From: Kiritimatiellia bacterium
Lineage (GTDB): Bacteria; Verrucomicrobiota; Kiritimatiellia; RFP12; UBA1067
NCBI GenBank assembly: GCA_028707675.1
Contig: JAQWAM010000051.1
Coordinates: 1 to 7,615 of the forward strand
Reading direction: 5' to 3'
DNA length: 7,615 nt
A program made the position numbers and the translations under genes. Each line of letters starts with the position of its first letter. The stretch's first letter is position 1. The notes under the pieces are model-generated. The model searched no databases and was not told the origin of the DNA. It was given only the letters and a program-made list of their open reading frames with translations. This document shows positions 6,061 to 7,615 of this stretch, one piece after another.

Positions 6061-6077
6061 TGCGGGCTCCGCCCGCA
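6061..6077 (+). promoter_or_regulatory. Short GC hairpin directly before the second Gfo/Idh ribosome binding site
   Basis: TGCGGGC (6061-6067) and GCCCGCA (6071-6077) form a perfect 7-bp stem with a TCC loop, ending one base before the GAGGGGG Shine-Dalgarno. In mRNA it could affect ribosome access or mark a 5' end. It may equally be part of the repeat element upstream, whose GCCCGCAT unit it contains. Confidence 0.5.
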
Positions 6078-6078
6078 T

Positions 6079-6085
6079 GAGGGGG
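6079..6085 (+). promoter_or_regulatory. Shine-Dalgarno that sets the second Gfo/Idh start
   Basis: GAGGGGG lies 6 nt before the ATG at 6092. It supports that start over the in-frame ATG at 5987, whose first 35 codons run through the inverted repeat. Confidence 0.75.
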
Positions 6086-6091
6086 TTTGCG

Positions 6092-7036
6092 ATGAGCGGA
6101 TTGGTCAAGCATCCGGACGCGATCAGTTTGGGCGTGATCGGGATGACCGAGGGCAACGGGCATCCCTACTCTTGGAGCGCGATTATCAACGGATATGATC
6201 GCGCTCGGATGTCCGATGAGTGCCCCTTCGCGGGAATACCGGTTTACCTGAACGCGCGTGCGCCGGAGGATTTCGGCATCAAGGGCGCGCGCGTCACGCA
6301 TGTGTTCTGTGACGAACGCAAGGATGCCGAACACGTTTCGGCGTTGTCGCTGGTGCCGAATGTTGTTGACGAGCCCGAGGCGATGGTCGGCGCGGTGGAC
6401 GCGGTTCTGATCGCGACGGACGTCGGCGGGGAACACGTGGCGCGGGCAAGGCCGTTTGTCGAAGCGGGCGTGCCGGTCTTCATCGACAAGCCGCTGTGCG
6501 ATAACCGGCAAGACCTGGCGGTGTTCGAGGGCTGGGTCAAGGACGGCGCGGCGATCTTATCATCGAGCTCCACGCGTTTTGCCGCGGAGTACGCGCCGTA
6601 TCAGCATCCGCGCGCGCCGCTGGGCGATTGGCGTTTCATCGCCATGCCGATGGCCAAGAAATGGGAGACATACGGCATCCACGCGCTGGAGGCGGTCTTC
6701 AGCATAACCGGGCCCGGTTATGTGTCGGCTCGCAACACAGGCGCGTTTGATAAAAACATCGTGCATTTGAAGCACGGCAGCGGCGCGGACGTGGTGATCG
6801 CCTGCGGCAAGGGTATAATGTACGGCGGAGCCATGCTGCTGTGCGGCGCTAAGGGCAACTCCGAAGTGGTGACAAAAGACACGTTCGCTTCATTCAAGGC
6901 GCAGCTTGCGGAGTTTGTCGGATTTCTGAAAAGCGGTATCCGCCCGTATCCGTTCAGCCACACTGTCGAGCTGATGCGGCTGGTGATCGCGGGCATCGAG
7001 AGCCGCGAACGCGGGGGAGACGAAGTGTGGATTTAA
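6092..7036 (+). CDS. Divergent Gfo/Idh/MocA-family oxidoreductase (TEGNGHPYSW subfamily)
   Basis: This 314-residue protein is predicted to be a cytoplasmic NAD(P)-dependent dehydrogenase. ISLGVIGMTEGNGHPYSWSA (11-30) takes the place of the usual GxGxxG turn: a strand and glycine are present, but the loop is longer and rich in polar and aromatic residues. VDAVLIATDVGGEHVARA (102-119) and AGVPVFIDKPL (125-135, Lys133) are the normal later Rossmann motifs, and YGIHALEAVFSI (194-205, His197) stands where the active-site D/H segment is expected. From memory, proteins with this TEGNGHPYSW signature form a recognisable branch of the family, and some occur in surface-sugar gene clusters. The protein is a little shorter than the common 330-380. 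The start is set by GAGGGGG at 6079-6085. Twelve bases separate its stop from the SDR start, so the two are probably co-translated. The substrate is unknown, and the altered loop leaves cofactor use to be shown. Confidence 0.87.
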   Translation: MSGLVKHPDAISLGVIGMTEGNGHPYSWSAIINGYDRARMSDECPFAGIPVYLNARAPEDFGIKGARVTHVFCDERKDAEHVSALSLVPNVVDEPEAMVGAVDAVLIATDVGGEHVARARPFVEAGVPVFIDKPLCDNRQDLAVFEGWVKDGAAILSSSSTRFAAEYAPYQHPRAPLGDWRFIAMPMAKKWETYGIHALEAVFSITGPGYVSARNTGAFDKNIVHLKHGSGADVVIACGKGIMYGGAMLLCGAKGNSEVVTKDTFASFKAQLAEFVGFLKSGIRPYPFSHTVELMRLVIAGIESRERGGDEVWI

Positions 7037-7048
7037 AGGGAGGACTAC

Positions 7049-7615
7049 ATGAAAGTGTTGGACAGTTTTTCGTTGAAGGGCAAGGTGGCTCTGCTGACCG
7101 GCGGCGCCGGGCTGTACGGCCGCCAGATTGCCGAGGCTTTGGCCGAGGCCGGGGCTGAAACATACATAGCTTCCAGGAATGTCGAGGAGCTTGAGAAAGT
7201 CGCAACCGCGTTGCGTGAGGCCGGAGGGTCTGTCACGGCGTTGCCGCTGGATCTTGACGACGAGGCGTCGATAAAGGCGCTGGTGGCGGAGATCACGCGG
7301 CGTTCCGGGCGGCTGGACGCGCTGGTGAACAACGCGGTCACGCGCTGCGCGTGCGCGAGCTGGAGCCTGCCGATGGAGGATTTCGACAAGAGCCTGCGCA
7401 TTAACGCCTCGGCGCTTTTCTGCCTGACCCGGCTGGCGGCGGATGAGATGAAGAAGAGCGGCGGCGGGTCTGTCATCAACATAGGATCGTACATGGGGCT
7501 GCTCGGCCCGGACCCGCTCAACTACGTCGGAACGGACATGATGAAAGACCCCTCGCCGGTTTATTTCTTTGAAAAAGGCGGCATGGCCAATTTCACGCGC
7601 TTCGCTGCCAGTGTG
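7049..7615 (+). CDS. SDR-family oxidoreductase (partial, C-terminus off the right edge)
   Basis: The 189 codons present begin MKVLDSFSLKGKVALLTGGA and run open to the window edge. Classical short-chain dehydrogenase landmarks are TGGAGLYG (17-24, cofactor turn), LDLD (67-70), NNA (94-96), a catalytic serine at 147 (INIGSYMG) and YFFEK (172-176, the YxxxK catalytic pair). The Ser-to-Tyr distance is 25 residues against the usual 12-13, because of the stretch LLGPDPLNYVGTDMMKDPSP (151-170). From memory, a similar longer loop with YEGT-like residues occurs in SDRs of nonulosonic-acid and flagellin-glycan loci (PtmA-type), so this may mark a subfamily rather than a defect. About 60-70 residues are missing from the usual 250-265. 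GGGAGG (7038-7043) precedes the ATG by 5 nt, and the gene starts 12 bp after the previous stop, so it continues the same transcript. Confidence 0.9.
   Translation, partial: MKVLDSFSLKGKVALLTGGAGLYGRQIAEALAEAGAETYIASRNVEELEKVATALREAGGSVTALPLDLDDEASIKALVAEITRRSGRLDALVNNAVTRCACASWSLPMEDFDKSLRINASALFCLTRLAADEMKKSGGGSVINIGSYMGLLGPDPLNYVGTDMMKDPSPVYFFEKGGMANFTRFAASV

Noticed and set aside
5987..6091. Upstream ATG giving a 35-residue N-terminal extension of the second Gfo/Idh protein
   Set aside because: The added residues are a translation of the inverted repeat, and a strong Shine-Dalgarno points to the ATG at 6092.

Overview
The window is GC-rich bacterial DNA holding one AraC-type regulator gene on the minus strand and, facing away from it, a run of six plus-strand genes that looks like one or two co-transcribed units for handling a sugar, inositol or amino-sugar-like compound. 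Gene content suggests a heterotroph of the PVC group (Lentisphaerota, Kiritimatiellota, Planctomycetota or relatives): AraC with an N-terminal cupin, a non-lysosomal-ceramidase-like secreted protein, a DegT aminotransferase, a sodium:solute symporter, two Gfo/Idh/MocA oxidoreductases and an SDR. This assignment is inference from gene content; the window has no rRNA or other marker gene.

Layout. Positions 1-643 (minus) carry the N-terminal two thirds of an AraC regulator, cut by the window edge. The 321-bp divergent intergenic region (644-964) holds a perfect TATAAT box for the regulator, a perfect 15-bp inverted repeat (712-751), a weaker forward promoter candidate and two tandem AACCGGTT palindromes (922-945). 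Then come a 130-residue secreted protein that appears to be an internally deleted, C-terminally truncated ceramidase-like protein (965-1357), a DegT/DnrJ/EryC1/StrS aminotransferase (1394-2695), a 656-residue sodium:solute symporter (2786-4756), a Gfo/Idh/MocA oxidoreductase (4866-5936), a second, divergent Gfo/Idh/MocA protein with the signature TEGNGHPYSW (6092-7036), and the first 189 codons of an SDR dehydrogenase (7049-7615, cut by the right edge).

How they may work together (inference). The regulator's cupin domain would sense a small ligand and control the divergent operon. The symporter would import a polar solute with Na+. The oxidoreductases and SDR would oxidise or reduce hydroxyl/keto positions on a sugar or cyclitol, and the PLP aminotransferase would exchange a keto and an amino group. 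A transporter and AraC regulator favour catabolism or salvage. The DegT + Gfo/Idh + SDR trio on its own would also fit synthesis of an unusual amino sugar or aminocyclitol.

The most unusual feature is in the gaps. Four of the larger intergenic gaps contain inverted repeats: two perfect 15-bp pairs, one perfect 11-bp pair that competes with a second hairpin, and one 13/15 pair. Two of these elements, about 5.3 kb apart, share an arm sequence (GTATGTGAGYGYGTG), which points to a dispersed palindromic repeat family in this genome. I found no tRNA, rRNA, CRISPR array, transposase or origin in the window.
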